A stretch of 24,042 nucleotides of DNA from Eubacteriaceae bacterium UBA1433 (GTDB lineage: Bacteria > Bacillota > Clostridia > Eubacteriales > UBA1433), in assembly GCA_002329295.1 (NCBI GenBank), contig DCTT01000015.1, positions 56,807-80,848 of the forward strand, read 5' to 3'. The position numbers were made by a program, and so were the translations under genes. The notes beneath the pieces were generated by a model. The model saw only the letters and a list, made by a program, of their open reading frames with translations, did not search any database and had not been told where the DNA came from. This document shows, piece after piece, positions 23,315-24,042 of the stretch (positions within the stretch are counted from its first letter, which is position 1; each line of letters opens with the position of its first letter).

Positions 23315-23773
23315 TTAATCATCCAGTTCCCAATTGGCGACATCTTTCGAATACAGATTATTTTCATTGTCGCTTACGATATCAATATTGCTCGGTGCCA
23401 GGACAAAAACATTCCGCGCAATTTTTTGAATGCTTCCGTTTAACGTATAAACCACACCGCTGAAAAAATAGAAGGATTTTTTGATTTCTTCCGAATCGGC
23501 TCTTTCAAAATTCACAACGACTGTGTAACCGTTGCGCAGCTGATCGCTGATCTCAGGCACTTCATCAAAGGTTTCCGGTTCCACCAGCACAATTCGTTTG
23601 CGACTTACTTCTTTTGCAACTTTATTTACCTCTTCAACAGGCTCACGACGTTGAAACAGCGAGGGTCTTTGAGGTTTTTCCTCTACTTCATCAAAACCTG
23701 CACCATCAAAATCATCGTAATCCGTGCCTTCTTCTTCAACGATTCCCATGAATCTCTTCAATTTTTCGTTCAT
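23315..23773 (-). CDS. sepF: Cell division protein SepF
   Basis: SepF tethers and bundles FtsZ filaments at the membrane during septation. I start it at ATG 23771-23773, giving 152 residues, the same length as B. subtilis SepF. The open frame continues 26 codons upstream, but that part overlaps yggS and is not conserved. AAAGGAAG precedes this ATG by about 8 nt. MNEKLKRFMGIV is the N-terminal amphipathic membrane anchor. An acidic, disordered linker (16-45) follows, then the globular DUF552 domain, ending with FSGVVYTLNGSIQKIARNVFVLAPSNIDI. It lies 13 nt after the yggS stop, the conserved yggS-sepF pair. Confidence 0.94.
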   Translation of the reverse strand: MNEKLKRFMGIVEEEGTDYDDFDGAGFDEVEEKPQRPSLFQRREPVEEVNKVAKEVSRKRIVLVEPETFDEVPEISDQLRNGYTVVVNFERADSEEIKKSFYFFSGVVYTLNGSIQKIARNVFVLAPSNIDIVSDNENNLYSKDVANWELDD

Positions 23774-23786
23774 CACACTCTTCCTT

Positions 23787-24042
23787 TCATTCTTCAAAAA
23801 TTGCGCTTCCAATGCGAACAAGATTTGCACCATTTTGGACTGCCAATTCAAAATCTCCGCTCATCCCCATAGACAAATAGTGCATGTTGACTCTATCTGT
23901 ATCATTATACAATACTTTTAGATTTTCATAAATAGTTTTCATCTCTTTAAAATAATTATTCAGCATTTGAGTCGTTGCATCCAACGGCGCAATACACATC
24001 AATCCTTTGATATATATATTGGGCATGGTTTTTATCTGCTCC
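23787..24042 (-). CDS. yggS: YggS/PLPBP pyridoxal-phosphate homeostasis protein, C-terminal part (cut by window edge)
   Basis: The reading frame enters from the right edge and ends at a TGA (23787-23789), about 84 residues. The conserved C-terminus of the PLP-binding YggS/YlmE family is clear: IKGLMCIAPLDA, then LSMGMSGDFELAVQNGANLVRIGSAIF. The SMGMSGD loop binds the PLP phosphate. The protein controls free PLP levels and has no known catalytic activity. The frame is open upstream of the internal Met at 24026 (EQIKTMPN), so that Met is not the start. ylmE-sepF-ylmH is the standard Gram-positive order. Confidence 0.95.
   Translation of the reverse strand, partial: EQIKTMPNIYIKGLMCIAPLDATTQMLNNYFKEMKTIYENLKVLYNDTDRVNMHYLSMGMSGDFELAVQNGANLVRIGSAIFEE

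Noticed and set aside
23774..23851. 26-codon N-terminal extension of sepF
   Set aside because: It overlaps the conserved end of yggS in another frame; starting at 23773 gives the exact usual SepF length and has a ribosome-binding site.
1..24042. A novel defence, mobile or biosynthetic system
   Set aside because: Every sizeable frame with coding character belongs to a known housekeeping family; no integrase, transposase, repeat array, toxin-antitoxin pair or unusual gene cassette was found on either strand.

Overview
The window is an ordinary chromosomal housekeeping region of a moderately AT-rich, low-GC Gram-positive bacterium (Firmicutes/Bacillota, most likely a clostridial lineage). The reasons are the gene content (PASTA kinase PrkC, RemA, FakA, an Asp23 protein, SepF, YlmH, RqcH, KtrAB) and a gene order that closely follows the ylo cluster of Bacillus subtilis. 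I see no transposase, phage gene, integrase, CRISPR array, tRNA or rRNA, and no convincing new defence or biosynthetic system.

Layout. (1) 1-3280, minus strand: Asp23-family protein, fakA and the first part of recG, read from a promoter at 3318-3346. (2) 3395-3716: rpmB alone on the plus strand, with its own extended -10 promoter and a hairpin terminator that it probably shares with the opposing operon. (3) 17757 down to 3761, minus strand: a compact series of 15 genes, dapF-yicC-remA-gmk-rpoZ-priA-def-fmt-yugP-rsmB-rlmN-prpC-prkC-rsgA-thiN. Most are joined by overlaps of about 4 nt or gaps under 25 nt, and several start with GTG. The larger gaps lie before priA (62 nt, with a strong hairpin) and before rlmN (48 nt, with a consensus-like promoter). 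(4) 17796-21624, plus strand: rqcH, then ktrB and ktrA. (5) 24042 down to 21628, minus strand: yggS (3' end), sepF, ylmH and an RluD-type pseudouridine synthase, a shortened version of the B. subtilis ylm division cluster.

How the genes fit together. Region 3 combines cell-wall precursor synthesis (DapF), nucleotide supply (Gmk), transcription (RpoZ), replication restart (PriA), N-formylmethionine cycling (Fmt, Def), rRNA modification (RsmB, RlmN), the PrpC/PrkC phosphatase-kinase switch and the 30S assembly GTPase RsgA. Region 4 pairs the ribosome rescue factor RqcH with a two-gene potassium transporter. YlmH in region 5 has been tied to the same ribosome quality-control pathway in B. subtilis. 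Compared with B. subtilis, coaBC (between rpoZ and priA), rpe (between rsgA and thiN) and spoVM are missing from their usual places, and a YugP-type membrane protease sits between fmt and rsmB.

The observations most worth checking are regulatory. rlmN and ktrB both have a near-consensus -35/-10 with a 17-bp spacer whose -10 box ends exactly 6 nt before the ATG, which would give leaderless mRNAs. ktrB also has a competing arrangement in which a 3-codon mini-ORF overlaps its start codon.
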